Part shown: positions 17,081 through 26,197 of the stretch, one piece after another
Numbering within the stretch: position 1 is the first letter of the stretch
Layout of the letters: the number at the start of each line of letters is the position of its first letter
Assembly (NCBI RefSeq): GCF_900100965.1
Contig: NZ_FMUJ01000003.1
Coordinates: 248,001-312,000 of the forward strand
Direction of reading: 5' to 3'
Source: Variovorax sp. EL159
Lineage (GTDB): Bacteria > Pseudomonadota > Gammaproteobacteria > Burkholderiales > Burkholderiaceae_C
DNA length: 64,000 bases
Position numbers and translations under genes: made by a program
Notes under the pieces: model-generated
What the model was told of the DNA's origin: nothing
Databases searched by the model: none
The model's input: only the letters and a program-made list of their open reading frames with translations

Positions 17081-17833
17081 TCAGCGATGCGAGAAGTACT
17101 GCTTCAGGCCATACACGAGGCCACCGAACGGAATGTTCAGCGCGGCGTAGACGGCTTCGGCGTCGGGGGCTGCGTTGTCCGCCAGGATTTCCACCGCGAC
17201 GTTCGAATAGCCCACGGGGATCACGCCGGCCTGCTGCATGCGCAGAACGCCCATTTCGACCTGCGTCTTCGAGAAGCCGCCCGACGCATCGATCACGGCG
17301 TAGCTGCTGTAGCCGTCGGCAATCGCCGAGATGGCGGGGAAGGCCAGGCAGACGTCGGTGGAAACGCCCGTCACGATCAGCTTCTTGCGGCCGGTGGCCT
17401 TGACGGCCGCCACGACGCGAGGCTCGTCCCACGCATTGACGGTGGTGCGCTCGATGCGCTGGATGCCGGGCAGGGCCTCGGCCAGCTCGGGAATCATCGG
17501 GCCCCACATGCTTTCGGTGGTCGTCGTGACGATCACGGGCACCTTCAGCGCCAGCGCGGCCTTGGCAAGGCCGACGACGTGGTGCTTCAGTTCCAGCGTG
17601 TCGATGTCGCGAACGCCGGTGTAAAGGCCGATCTGGTGATCGACGAGCAGCAGCACTGCGTTTTCGCGGGTCAGGCGGTCGTAGAGATGGGTCGAGTTCA
17701 TGGCGAGGGTTTCCTTGGTGGGACGGGTTGAGGGTGAGGGTGTTGCAGCGTTCGCGACGGCACCGGCGCCTGCGCTCAGCGCCACCGCAGCGACGGCTGC
17801 GTTCGAGTGATTCAGGAAATTGCGACGATTCAT
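17081..17833 (-). CDS. Isochorismatase-family hydrolase (YcaC-like) with Tat-type signal
   Basis: A 250-residue cysteine hydrolase of the isochorismatase/YcaC group. Asp65 (LLVDHQIG) and Cys162 (GVSTDVCLAF) fit the catalytic residues. The first 30 residues look like a Tat export signal (MNRRNFLNHSNAAVAAVALS ending in ANAA), unusual for this normally cytoplasmic fold. An internal ATG at 17701 (MNSTHLYDRL), preceded by AAGGAAA, would give an ordinary YcaC-sized cytosolic protein. Start 17833 has AAGGAG upstream and is kept. Divergent from a LysR gene across a set of GGGACGAT repeats. Substrate unknown. Confidence 0.88.
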   Translation of the reverse strand: MNRRNFLNHSNAAVAAVALSAGAGAVANAATPSPSTRPTKETLAMNSTHLYDRLTRENAVLLLVDHQIGLYTGVRDIDTLELKHHVVGLAKAALALKVPVIVTTTTESMWGPMIPELAEALPGIQRIERTTVNAWDEPRVVAAVKATGRKKLIVTGVSTDVCLAFPAISAIADGYSSYAVIDASGGFSKTQVEMGVLRMQQAGVIPVGYSNVAVEILADNAAPDAEAVYAALNIPFGGLVYGLKQYFSHR

Positions 17834-17895
17834 TTGTGGCTCCTTGGGCCGGCTCGTCGAAATGACGTCAACTCGGCGTGGGATGAACTTTATTG

Positions 17896-17955
17896 ACGGG
17901 ACGATCAGTCAACAATTGGCCAAAATGGAATCCATCGTCCCTATAACGGGACGAT
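17896..17955. promoter_or_regulatory. Three GGGACGAT half-sites in the LysR divergent promoter
   Basis: ACGGGACGAT occurs at 17896-17905 and again at 17946-17955, exactly 50 bp apart, and a reverse copy ATCGTCCC lies at 17934-17941. The last two make an inverted repeat with a 6-base spacer (TATAAC). They sit between the isochorismatase-like gene and the lysR gene, so the LysR protein is the likely binder. Confidence 0.6.
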
Positions 17956-18003
17956 TGATAGAACCCAAGGACGCTTTCCTCCCGCGCCCAGGAGCACACA
18001 CGA

Positions 18004-18912
18004 ATGCTTGATCTGAACGACGTCTATCTCTATGCCCAAGTGATCGAACACAGGGGCATCACCGCCGCGGCGCGTGTGCTCGACGTGCCGAAATCGAGCA
18101 TCAGCCGCCGCATCCTTGCGCTGGAGGCCTCGCTGGGTGCCCGGCTCATCCAGCGCACGTCCAGGCGCTTCGTGGTGACCGAAATCGGCGAAGAGGTCCA
18201 TCGCCACGCATTGGCGATGCTCGTCGAGGCCGAGTCGGTCGAGAGCATCGTGCGCCAGCGAACGGCCGAGCCCAGTGGCACGATCCGCTTCACCTGCTCG
18301 GTGGCATTCGCGCAGTTGGCGCTGGCGGAATTGATCCCGCGTTTCATGACGCAATTTCCGCGTGTGCGGATCGTGCAGCACGCAACGAACCGGCATGTCG
18401 ATCCGGTGCAGGATGGCTTCGACCTGTGCCTGCGCGCGCACACGCATCCGCTGCCCGACTCGACGCTCGTGCAACGCCCACTGGCGCGGCTTCCATGGCA
18501 TCTCTTTGCCGGGCCTGCCTACCTGGCCCGCAAGGGAATACCCGATCACCCCGATGCCCTGTCATCGCACGACGCGCTCGCCTTGAGGGGCCCGCAGGAC
18601 GATCACGCCTGGCGGCTGACCGACGTTGGCGATGCGGGCGTGGTGGTCGACGTGCCGTTCAATCCATGCCTCGAGAGCGACGACATGGCGACGCTCAAGG
18701 CGGCGGCACGCCAGGGCGTCGGCATCGTCGCGCTGCCGGGCTATGTCGGACGCGATGAAGTCGCCAGGGGAGAGCTGGTGCGCGTGCTGCCGCAATGGAC
18801 GGCCGGCGTCGCGACCATGAGCCTGCTCATACCTTCGAGGCGGGGCCTGTTGCCTTCGGTGCGTGCGTTTGCCGAGTTCCTGGCGGAGCATGTGCCGTCG
18901 GTCGTGGCTTGA
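18004..18912 (+). CDS. LysR family transcriptional regulator
   Basis: A 302-residue LysR-type regulator. The winged helix-turn-helix is at the N-terminus (LYAQVIEHRGITAAARVLDV, then PKSSISRRILALEASLGARL), followed by the co-inducer domain (GTIRFTCSVAFAQLALAELI onward). Length and domain order are normal. It is transcribed away from the Tat-signal isochorismatase-family gene and probably controls it through the repeats at 17896-17955. The effector is unknown. Confidence 0.95.
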   Translation: MLDLNDVYLYAQVIEHRGITAAARVLDVPKSSISRRILALEASLGARLIQRTSRRFVVTEIGEEVHRHALAMLVEAESVESIVRQRTAEPSGTIRFTCSVAFAQLALAELIPRFMTQFPRVRIVQHATNRHVDPVQDGFDLCLRAHTHPLPDSTLVQRPLARLPWHLFAGPAYLARKGIPDHPDALSSHDALALRGPQDDHAWRLTDVGDAGVVVDVPFNPCLESDDMATLKAAARQGVGIVALPGYVGRDEVARGELVRVLPQWTAGVATMSLLIPSRRGLLPSVRAFAEFLAEHVPSVVA

Positions 18913-19116
18913 AGCGCGCAGTCGCGCGTGGCAACCCTATCGCCCCTCTGGCCCTGCACGCCCACATGGAGAAAGGCAGCATCGCCGACGACGAGGCCAC
19001 CAGCGCGATGTCGCGACCCTGAAGCACCCAATGCGAAGTTCGGCGTCAGAATCTTCAGCGGCGCGCAAGCATTCCGCCGGAGGCGCCCGCCGTTTCGTTC
19101 TACGGAAAAAACTCGT

Positions 19117-19947
19117 ATGAAAACGCTCACCCTGCAAGACGCCGCGAACCTCGGAAAGATCCTGGCCGACGTGGCTCGCGCCGAGATCATGCCGCGCTTC
19201 ACTGGCGTGATGGCCAACGACACGAGGGAAAAGTCTTCCAGCTTCGACGTGGTCACGGATGCCGACGAAGCGGCCGAACGCGAAATCTCGCGCCGGTTGC
19301 TCGAACTCTTTCCGGGTGCGCTCGTTATCGGTGAAGAAGCGGCCGGCCGCGACCCCGGCCTGCTGTCGCGCATTGCAACCGCCGAGCTCGCGTTCATCGT
19401 CGACCCCATCGACGGAACGAAGAACTTCTCTTCCGGCGTGCCCCTGTTCGGCACGATGCTCGCGGTCACGGTGCGCGGCGAGATCGTCATGGGCATCATC
19501 CACGACCCCGTCTGCAACGACACCTCGTTCGCGGTACGTGGCAGCGGCGCCTGGCGGCAAGGGGAGGGCACGATCGCTACCGAGATCAAGGTCGCGCCCT
19601 CCGTGCCGGTCGACCGGATGCACATGGTGGCAGGCACGAACTTCATTCCGGCGCCGCTGCGCGCGACGGTGATCCGGAATCTGCCGAAGGTCGCCATGAA
19701 CTTCTGGATGCGCTGCGCCGCGCACGAGTACAGGATGGCGGCCGCGGGCCACTGCCACGCGCTGCTCTACTACAAGCTGATGCCCTGGGACCACGCCGCA
19801 GGCTGGCTGATCCACAAGGAGGCGGGCGGCTACAGCGCGCATTTCGACGGCTCGCCCTACACGCCGGACCATCTCAGCGGAGGCTTGATCTGCGCGCCCG
19901 ATCAGGCGTCCTGGAACTTGCTGAGAGACGCTCTTTTTTCGGAGTGA
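19117..19947 (+). CDS. Inositol monophosphatase family protein
   Basis: A 276-residue Mg2+-dependent phosphatase of the IMPase superfamily. Metal and catalytic residues are present: Asp49 (VVTDADEAAE), Glu73 (IGEEAAG), Asp96 and Asp99 in VDPIDGTKNF, and Trp224-Asp225 in PWDHAAGW. The family includes inositol-phosphatase, histidinol-phosphatase and bisphosphate nucleotidase activities; the sequence alone does not decide which. ATG 19117 is chosen because the fold starts directly after it. The 204-bp gap before it shows no other gene. Confidence 0.92.
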   Translation: MKTLTLQDAANLGKILADVARAEIMPRFTGVMANDTREKSSSFDVVTDADEAAEREISRRLLELFPGALVIGEEAAGRDPGLLSRIATAELAFIVDPIDGTKNFSSGVPLFGTMLAVTVRGEIVMGIIHDPVCNDTSFAVRGSGAWRQGEGTIATEIKVAPSVPVDRMHMVAGTNFIPAPLRATVIRNLPKVAMNFWMRCAAHEYRMAAAGHCHALLYYKLMPWDHAAGWLIHKEAGGYSAHFDGSPYTPDHLSGGLICAPDQASWNLLRDALFSE

Positions 19948-19965
19948 TCCGGGCCGTCCCGCATC

Positions 19966-22794
19966 TCAGCCCAGAAGGCTTCGCGCGAGAACCAGGTCAG
20001 GCGATGACTCATCGCCGGCCGCGATGACGTGCGGACGAAGCAATGCATCGACTTCATCGAGGCGGCCCATATCGATCAGCAACCGTGCCAGCGCGACCGC
20101 CGCGCGCACCTGCATGGGCTTCACGCCTTGCGACCGCGCCAGCGCGATGGCCGAGAGATAGCTTTCCCGGGCCTCGTCGCGACGGCCCGACACCGACAGC
20201 GCGTGCCCACGGGTTGTCAGCAGGTCGGGCATGCGCAGATGGTCGCCGCCCGTCTCGATGCGTTGCGCGATCTCGTCGCACAAGGCAAGGCTTGCATCGT
20301 GCAGCGACAGGTCGGACAAGCCTCTGGCCATGAAGGTCAGGAAGACGGTGCTGACCATTTCGTAACGGCTGGTCCGCAGCGTTTCGACCGCGCGCCGAAT
20401 GAGGCCCACACCCTCGGCCGATCGTCCCTCGGCCACCAGGATCTGCCCGCGCGTCGCGCTCGCGATGCTCAGGTACGGCGTCAGCGAATGCTGCCGGGCC
20501 ACGCTCTCGACCGTCTCGACGATCTCCTTGATCTTCCGGACGTTGCCCTGGTAGACATGCACGGAGCCGGCCCAGATCAGCGCGATGCAATAGGTGACCA
20601 CGTGGCCCGCGTCGCGTGCCTTGGCGATCGTCTCTTCCGCCACCGCGACGGCCTCGGCGTAGTGCCCCGTGAGCCACAGGCTGCGCGCCACGCCGCACAT
20701 TGCACGGATGTGATAGTCGAAGCCCAGCCTGGAGGTCGTGTCCGTCGACGAGCCCGCGCCATAGGCGGTGACCCGTTGCCAATGGCCCATGGCTTCATGC
20801 ACGTGGCCGACCAGATGGAGCGCGACACCCATCAGCGAATCGACGATGGCGTGGCACTCCGGGTCGTGCAGCGCGGGCAACAGTGCCTGGGCCTTGCGCG
20901 CGGTTGCGAGCGCTTCGGTAAACCGCCCCTCCCGGTGCAGGAGGAGGGCGTGGCCGTTGAGCAGGTGGAGCGTCGCGAGAGGGTCTCCGAGTTCTTCGGA
21001 CACCTGGATGCCGCGGCGAAAAGCGCTGTCGGCTTCGTCGCCGTCGCCGCCGACGAACATGAGCGACTGTCCCAGTGCACCGCGCAAGCGGACCTCGGCA
21101 TGGGAGCCGACGAACTCCGAAGGCGGCCGGGCCAGCGCGGCCTGGGCCCAGCGCGCGCATTCCTTCAGCATCGACAGCTGAAGCAGCAGGGGGCAGAACG
21201 AGGCGGCAAGCTCGACCGCCGCCGCTGAAGGCGCTTCATCGCGAAAGTGAAGCGCCATCGCGGCGCTCAAGTTCGGCAGCTCCAGCCGAACCTGTTCCAG
21301 CGCATCCTTGGGCAAGGGCCGGGCCGCATGCTGCTTGGCCCAGTCGCCGTAGAACTGCGAGAAGCGATCGAGCAGCATCTGGGCTTCGCCTTGCTCCTCG
21401 AGCCGCTTCCCGCCATAGGACTTCGTCGTGTCCAGCAAGCCATAGCGCAACGTGGCTCCACCGGCATCGACATTGACGAGCGACTTCGAGACGAGTCCGG
21501 CCAACAGCTCGATGCCCTCCGATGGCTCGACGTCGAAGCAGCAGACCCCCAGCGCCGCATCGAGAAGGAAGGTTCCGGCAAACACCGAGAGCCGGCGCAG
21601 CAGGCGCTTTTCGCCTTCGGTCAGCAGATGGAAGCTCCAGTCGAGCGTGGCGCCGAGCGTCTGGTGGCGCGGCACGGCCGTTCGCCGTCCGTGCCATCGG
21701 AGCCTGGCGCTCGCATCGAAATGCGACGTGACGGCCTGCAGGCCGAGCGCCTCGATGCGGCCCGCGGCCAGTTCGATGGCCAGGGCGATGCCGTCCAGTT
21801 CGCGGCACAACTGCGAGGCCAGCAACGCATCGCTGTCCTTCAGTTCGAAGCCCGACCCGCTGGCGGCAGCACGCTCGACGAACAACCGCACCGCCGGATA
21901 GGCCAGCGCCGCCGCAGCGCTGGCACCCTCGCCCGGAGGAGGAAAGGCCAACGGCGGCAGCCGGTAGACGAACTCTCCCTCGACACGCAGCGCCTCGCGG
22001 CTGGTGGCAAGAACGTGCACCTGGGGGCAATGGCGCAGCAAGCCCTCGGCCAGTTCAGCGGCCGCCGAAATGACGTGTTCGCAACAGTCCAGCACGATCA
22101 ACGCCTTGCGTTCGGCCAGATGAGCGGCAATGGCGGAAAGCTCGTCCATGCCGTTCTGCAGACCCACCGCATGGGCCACGGCGGATTGGATCGAGCCCAA
22201 TGCGGAGACCTGGGCGAGATCCACGAAGTGGACGTCGTGCTCAAAGCGTTCCGCCACGGCCTGGATCGATGCGATGGCAACTGTCGTCTTGCCGATGCCG
22301 CCGGCACCGACCACCGAAACCAGCCGCCGCTGCAGCAGGTTGGCGACGATGGCCTCGATGTCGCCCTCTCGCCCCACGATCACCGAGCCGAGCGACGGCA
22401 ACGCCTTGCCGGGGTGAGGCAGGGCCTGCGTGCGGGCCTCGGCCGCGGTCGTGCGTCGCTCCACGCCAGCGACGAAGGTGTAGCCCTTGTTGGCCGTGTT
22501 CACGATGTAGCGCGTGCCCGCAACGCCATCGCCGAGCGCCTTGCGCACCGCATGCATGTGAAAGCGCAGGCTGCCTTCGTCCACCACCACGTCGCGCCAC
22601 ACGCGCGCGAGCAGGTCTTTCTTGCTGACGACGCTGCCTGCGTTCTCCACCAGCACCACCAGCAGGTCGAGGGCACGGCCGCCAAGCCTTACCGGTACGC
22701 CATCGCGCTGCAGGAGGCGTTCATCGGGCGAAAGAAAGAAAGGGCCGAAGGTGGCTTGCCACCTGGCGGCGGGCGGTGCGGCAGGGTGATTCAC
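19966..22794 (-). CDS. Winged-helix/NB-ARC-like ATPase/TPR transcriptional regulator
   Basis: A 942-residue multidomain regulator. Residues about 15-110 form an OmpR/PhoB-type winged helix (GRALDLLVVLVENAGSVVSK, SLRFHMHAVRKALGDG, NKGYTFVAGV). A P-loop ATPase follows, with Walker A GAGGIGKTT near 165 and Walker B ALIVLDCCEH near 235. The C-terminal half is a helical repeat/TPR array. The architecture resembles AfsR-like and MalT-like signal-integrating ATPases. The likely start is GTG 22794; TTG 22800 is a close alternative. Effector and targets are unknown; upstream on the same strand is an NTF2-like gene. Confidence 0.9.
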   Translation of the reverse strand: MNHPAAPPAARWQATFGPFFLSPDERLLQRDGVPVRLGGRALDLLVVLVENAGSVVSKKDLLARVWRDVVVDEGSLRFHMHAVRKALGDGVAGTRYIVNTANKGYTFVAGVERRTTAAEARTQALPHPGKALPSLGSVIVGREGDIEAIVANLLQRRLVSVVGAGGIGKTTVAIASIQAVAERFEHDVHFVDLAQVSALGSIQSAVAHAVGLQNGMDELSAIAAHLAERKALIVLDCCEHVISAAAELAEGLLRHCPQVHVLATSREALRVEGEFVYRLPPLAFPPPGEGASAAAALAYPAVRLFVERAAASGSGFELKDSDALLASQLCRELDGIALAIELAAGRIEALGLQAVTSHFDASARLRWHGRRTAVPRHQTLGATLDWSFHLLTEGEKRLLRRLSVFAGTFLLDAALGVCCFDVEPSEGIELLAGLVSKSLVNVDAGGATLRYGLLDTTKSYGGKRLEEQGEAQMLLDRFSQFYGDWAKQHAARPLPKDALEQVRLELPNLSAAMALHFRDEAPSAAAVELAASFCPLLLQLSMLKECARWAQAALARPPSEFVGSHAEVRLRGALGQSLMFVGGDGDEADSAFRRGIQVSEELGDPLATLHLLNGHALLLHREGRFTEALATARKAQALLPALHDPECHAIVDSLMGVALHLVGHVHEAMGHWQRVTAYGAGSSTDTTSRLGFDYHIRAMCGVARSLWLTGHYAEAVAVAEETIAKARDAGHVVTYCIALIWAGSVHVYQGNVRKIKEIVETVESVARQHSLTPYLSIASATRGQILVAEGRSAEGVGLIRRAVETLRTSRYEMVSTVFLTFMARGLSDLSLHDASLALCDEIAQRIETGGDHLRMPDLLTTRGHALSVSGRRDEARESYLSAIALARSQGVKPMQVRAAVALARLLIDMGRLDEVDALLRPHVIAAGDESSPDLVLARSLLG

Positions 22795-22846
22795 GATCAA
22801 CGCGCGTCAGCCCCGGACCGGGCGCCGGACTCCACGATGGGCTGGC

Positions 22847-23266
22847 TCATGGGGCCTTTCGGATGTCCGCGTCTTCGTCATCGTCGTCGCGGACCATGAG
22901 CAACTGGAGGCGAACGATTCTTGCATCCTTGATGGTGAAGTAGATGTCCACGATGACCGGCTGCGGCATGCCGGTTGCCACGAAGTCTCCGCGCAGCTCG
23001 GCCGTGACGATGGCGACATCGTAATGCTCGCGTACGCCGACCGCCTTGATGTTGACCCGCTCGCCGATGATCTCGCGCTCGAGCCATTCGCAGATCGAGT
23101 GGATACCCCAGAAGTTGCGCAGCTGGTCGTTCACCTGGGCATCGGGCGCGAACAGGCCGAGCACGGCGCGCAGGTCGCCGTCGTTCACGGCGGCGATGAA
23201 GTCGGCAACGACGCTGTCTGTGCCCGGAGAAAGATCCGCGTCGCCGGAGTCTGAAGGGTTGTCCAT
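22847..23266 (-). CDS. NTF2-like/SnoaL-type small protein
   Basis: A 139-residue protein with the cone-shaped NTF2/SnoaL pattern (VVADFIAAVNDGDLRAVLGL, FAPDAQVNDQ, then beta strands IVTAELRGDF and PVIVDIYFTIKDARIVRLQL). Such proteins are small isomerases, hydrolases or ligand-binding partners; no catalytic assignment is possible. The C-terminus is strongly acidic (DDDDEDAD). ATG 23266 is chosen at the start of the fold. It lies just upstream of the winged-helix ATPase regulator and is divergent from the secreted hydrolase. Confidence 0.8.
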   Translation of the reverse strand: MDNPSDSGDADLSPGTDSVVADFIAAVNDGDLRAVLGLFAPDAQVNDQLRNFWGIHSICEWLEREIIGERVNIKAVGVREHYDVAIVTAELRGDFVATGMPQPVIVDIYFTIKDARIVRLQLLMVRDDDDEDADIRKAP

Positions 23267-23495
23267 GGTTCGATCCAAAAGGCCTTCGCGCCATCTTGCG
23301 CGATGGCGGGACAACGGCGCGTTAGATCTTGTTAGGTGAACGCAGGCCGCGATGTTGGCGCCGGCCCGGCGACCACCTCCAAGGAGGTAGCCGCGAAGAG
23401 AGGCGAAACCCCGGCGCCGGACGCCGACGATGCCTGCAGGTCCGATCCACCGACAACCGGCGGCGGGCCCAGTTTCCTCAACTTTGGAGTTCATC

Positions 23496-24287
23496 ATGAC
23501 ATTCAAGATCCGTGCATTGCTTGCCCCTCTGTTCGCCGCGCCCCTGGTCGTCGGCATCGTGGCTTCCAGCCCGGCCGCGAACGCCGCGACCGATCGCATC
23601 AACAACGTGGTGCTGGTTCACGGCGGCTTCGTGGACGGGGGAGGCTGGGAGCCCGTCTACAAGCTGCTGAAGGCCAAGGGCTACAACGTCAGCATCGTCC
23701 AGAACCCGACGATCTCGTTCGCCGGCGACGTGGCGGCCACGAAGGCCGTGCTCGCGGCGCAGGACGGTCCCGTCGTGCTGGTCGGGCACTCGTATGGCGG
23801 CGCGGTGATCACTGAAGCCGGCAACGACCCCAAGGTTTCGCGCCTGGTCTACATCGCCGCGTTCGCCCCGGACAAGGGCGAGTCGGTGAAGACGCTGACC
23901 TCCAATCCGGCGCCCGGTGCCCCCGTGCCGCCGATCCTGCCGCCGGTCGATGGCTTCCTGATGCTCGACAAGGCGAAGTTCGCCAGCTCGTTCGCCGGCG
24001 ATTTGCCGGCCGCACGCGCCGCGTTCCTTGCCAACGCGCAGGTGCCGTGGGGCCTGGAAGCCCTGGGCGGCGAGAACACCGCGCCGGCATGGAAGACCAA
24101 GCCCAGCTGGTACCTGGTGTCGAAGGACGACAAGATGATCCCGCCGCCCGTTCAGCGCATCATGTCCAAGCGCGCCGGCGCCACGGTGGTCGAGTCGCCC
24201 GGCAGCCACGCCATCTACGAGTCGAAGCCCTCCGCCGTGGCATCGATCATCGAGAAGGCGGCAATGGCCTCGCCGCAGCAGCAGTAA
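23496..24287 (+). CDS. Secreted alpha/beta hydrolase
   Basis: A 263-residue alpha/beta hydrolase with a Sec signal peptide (FKIRALLAPLFAAPLVVGIV, cleaved near ANA-AT). The core starts VVLVHGGFVDGGGWEPVYKL (oxyanion HGG), and the nucleophile elbow is GHSYGG. The likely acid is in VSKDDKMIP and the His in PGSHAIYES. It belongs to the esterase group that also holds plant salicylate/hydroxynitrile-type hydrolases, but its substrate is unknown. ATG 23496 has GGAG upstream. A strong hairpin follows the stop. Confidence 0.92.
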   Translation: MTFKIRALLAPLFAAPLVVGIVASSPAANAATDRINNVVLVHGGFVDGGGWEPVYKLLKAKGYNVSIVQNPTISFAGDVAATKAVLAAQDGPVVLVGHSYGGAVITEAGNDPKVSRLVYIAAFAPDKGESVKTLTSNPAPGAPVPPILPPVDGFLMLDKAKFASSFAGDLPAARAAFLANAQVPWGLEALGGENTAPAWKTKPSWYLVSKDDKMIPPPVQRIMSKRAGATVVESPGSHAIYESKPSAVASIIEKAAMASPQQQ

Positions 24288-24312
24288 GGCAAGGGGCAGG
24301 GCCTGTGTGCCC

Positions 24313-24340
24313 GGCCTCCCGGGGTTTGCCTCGGGAGGCC
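24313..24340 (+). terminator. GC-rich hairpin after the secreted hydrolase gene
   Basis: Arms GGCCTCCCG and CGGGAGGCC with a 10-base loop begin 25 bp after the stop codon at 24287. There is no T-run, so strict intrinsic termination is uncertain, but position and stability fit a transcript end. Confidence 0.55.
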
Positions 24341-24431
24341 CGACACCAACAACATCTAACTGGACCGCCGGGCCCGACGCGCCGAGCATCTCTTCCGGAT
24401 CGGTGACTTCGCCGGTCGAGAAGGAGATGCC

Positions 24432-25163
24432 ATGTGGAATCGAACTTCGGAACCGGTGAACGTTCTGGTCTGGCTGGCCGAGCCGCTGTTGCGGGCCGGC
24501 GTGCGCACGGCACTCTTCGGGGCCGGGCTTGCGTGGATGGTCGAATGCCTGCCCTCGGCAACGGACCGGGGCATTCACGTGGTCGTGACCGACTGGTCTT
24601 CGGGATTGCGACTGGCGCAGCGCGGCGCGGAGCCTGAACTCCCATCGCTGAAAGCGCACTCGAAGATCCTCGTGATCGCTTCCCGGGCACGCGAGTACGC
24701 CTCGGCCTCGGCGCTGCGTGCCGGCATCGACGGGCTGGTGCTGTCCAGCTGCACGCCCGACGAACTGGTTCTGGCGGTCCAGTCGCTGGCGCAGGGCGCC
24801 ACCTATGTCTGCCCCGAGCTCGCACACCGCATGGCAACGGTCTTCGTGGGAGAACAGCTCACCGCGCGCGAAGACCAGGTCCTGCGGCTCCTGGCGCGCG
24901 GCCAGTGCAACAAGACCATCGCCCGTCAACTGGACATTGCGGTCGGTACCGTGAAAACGCACGTCAAGGGTGTTCTTGCCAAGCTCGGTGCTTCGTCGCG
25001 GACGGAAGCGGCCAGCATCGCGGCGGAAAAAGGCATGGTGGACATTCCCGAATTCCGCAGCCGGCGCGCCACGTGGCAGCCGGTCGTCGCCGCGGCAACG
25101 GCGGGCGGCCATGGCTACCGGCCTGAACGGTTGGCGGCGCTGGACGTGCTTCCAGCGGGATGA
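24432..25163 (+). CDS. LuxR/NarL family regulator with degenerate receiver
   Basis: A 243-residue protein with a receiver-like N-terminus and a C-terminal LuxR helix-turn-helix (LTAREDQVLRLLARGQCNKT, then IARQLDIAVGTVKTHVKGVL). The receiver keeps an Asp at the usual phosphorylation strand (Asp54, VVVTDW), but the N-terminal acidic pair is replaced (VWLAEPLL) and the conserved Lys is Ser (GLVLSS). Classical phosphorylation is therefore doubtful. Start 24432 has AAGGAG upstream. No histidine kinase gene is adjacent. Confidence 0.9.
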   Translation: MWNRTSEPVNVLVWLAEPLLRAGVRTALFGAGLAWMVECLPSATDRGIHVVVTDWSSGLRLAQRGAEPELPSLKAHSKILVIASRAREYASASALRAGIDGLVLSSCTPDELVLAVQSLAQGATYVCPELAHRMATVFVGEQLTAREDQVLRLLARGQCNKTIARQLDIAVGTVKTHVKGVLAKLGASSRTEAASIAAEKGMVDIPEFRSRRATWQPVVAAATAGGHGYRPERLAALDVLPAG

Positions 25164-25315
25164 AGACGGCGAGGGCGGCTTGTCTCTGCTTGCCATGCAG
25201 GCATCGTAGGCAAGCCTTCCTATATTCTGAAATACCTTTTTCTCTCAGTTTTCCATATGCTGTGGATATGGATGTGCAGGAGCCTCGGCATGCTGCGATG
25301 CAATGAAGATCCTGC

Positions 25316-26098
25316 TCACGCGTTGCGCATGTACCGCGTCGGCGTCACGCCGAAGGTGCGCTTGAACAGCGCAATGAACGCGCTGATGTTGCAGTAGCCC
25401 AGTTCAAGCGCAACGGTGGTGACGGACTGCCCTTCGGCCAGAAGCTCCAGCCCACGCAGCAGGCGCGCGCGCTGGCGCCACGCGCCGAGGCTGTACCCGG
25501 TCTCCATCGGAAAGCGGCGATTGAGCGTGCGCGGCGAGATGTTCGCCACCGAGGCCCAGGCGTCCAACGAGCGTTCGTCCGCGGGCTGCGCCAGGAGCCC
25601 TTGCGCAATCCGTACCAGCGGCGCACTGGTGGGCATCGGCAGGCTGAGCGCCTCGACCGGCAACGACCTGACCTCGTTCACCACGACGAGTTCGAGCAGG
25701 TTCCGCATCGCTTCGCTCGGCTCGCCGTCGAGGCCTTCCAGGCGCCGCACGGTTTCGCGCAGCAGGGCCGAGATGCGAAGCGTGGCGGGTTGCGCGGGCA
25801 GGCCTTCGCACGCATCGGGTCGAAGGTAGGCGCTCCAGGCGTCCGCCTGGCCATGCACGCTGGCCCAGTGCGCTTGTCCGGGCGGTATCCAGACCGCGTG
25901 GACCTTGGGCACCAGCCACTTGCCGAACTCCGTGCCCAGCGTCAGAAGGCCCCGCCAAACACCCAGGAGCTGCCCGCGCGCGTGGCTGTGGGCCTCCACC
26001 AGCGAGCTCCCTTCGACGCACTGGGAAACGACGACCGCCAACGGTCCGGTCGCACCGTCTTTCGGGCTCTCAAGGTCGAGATGGGGCAAGGAAGGCAT
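25316..26098 (-). CDS. AraC family regulator with N-terminal cupin
   Basis: A 260-residue AraC-type regulator. An N-terminal cupin-like sensor (EAHSHARGQLLGVWRGLLTL, HAVWIPPGQAHWASVHG) is followed by the double helix-turn-helix domain (LDAWASVANISPRTLNRRF, VTTVALELGYCNISAFIALF, KRTFGVTPTRYMRNA). Divergent from the SDR gene at 26198, with 99 bp between the two starts, so it is likely to control that oxidoreductase. Confidence 0.93.
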   Translation of the reverse strand: MPSLPHLDLESPKDGATGPLAVVVSQCVEGSSLVEAHSHARGQLLGVWRGLLTLGTEFGKWLVPKVHAVWIPPGQAHWASVHGQADAWSAYLRPDACEGLPAQPATLRISALLRETVRRLEGLDGEPSEAMRNLLELVVVNEVRSLPVEALSLPMPTSAPLVRIAQGLLAQPADERSLDAWASVANISPRTLNRRFPMETGYSLGAWRQRARLLRGLELLAEGQSVTTVALELGYCNISAFIALFKRTFGVTPTRYMRNA

Positions 26099-26197
26099 GG
26101 CGCAAATGAGCTAATGGTTGGCACGAACAGCATAGTGATGCCAGCCTCGAAAACCTAGCATCGGCCCGTACTTCAGAGCAGAAAGGGCATCGATCTC

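Noticed and set aside
23367..23393. Small dyad ACCTCC/GGAGGT between the NTF2-like and hydrolase genes
   Set aside because: Arms of only six bases with Shine-Dalgarno-like composition; expected by chance in such DNA.
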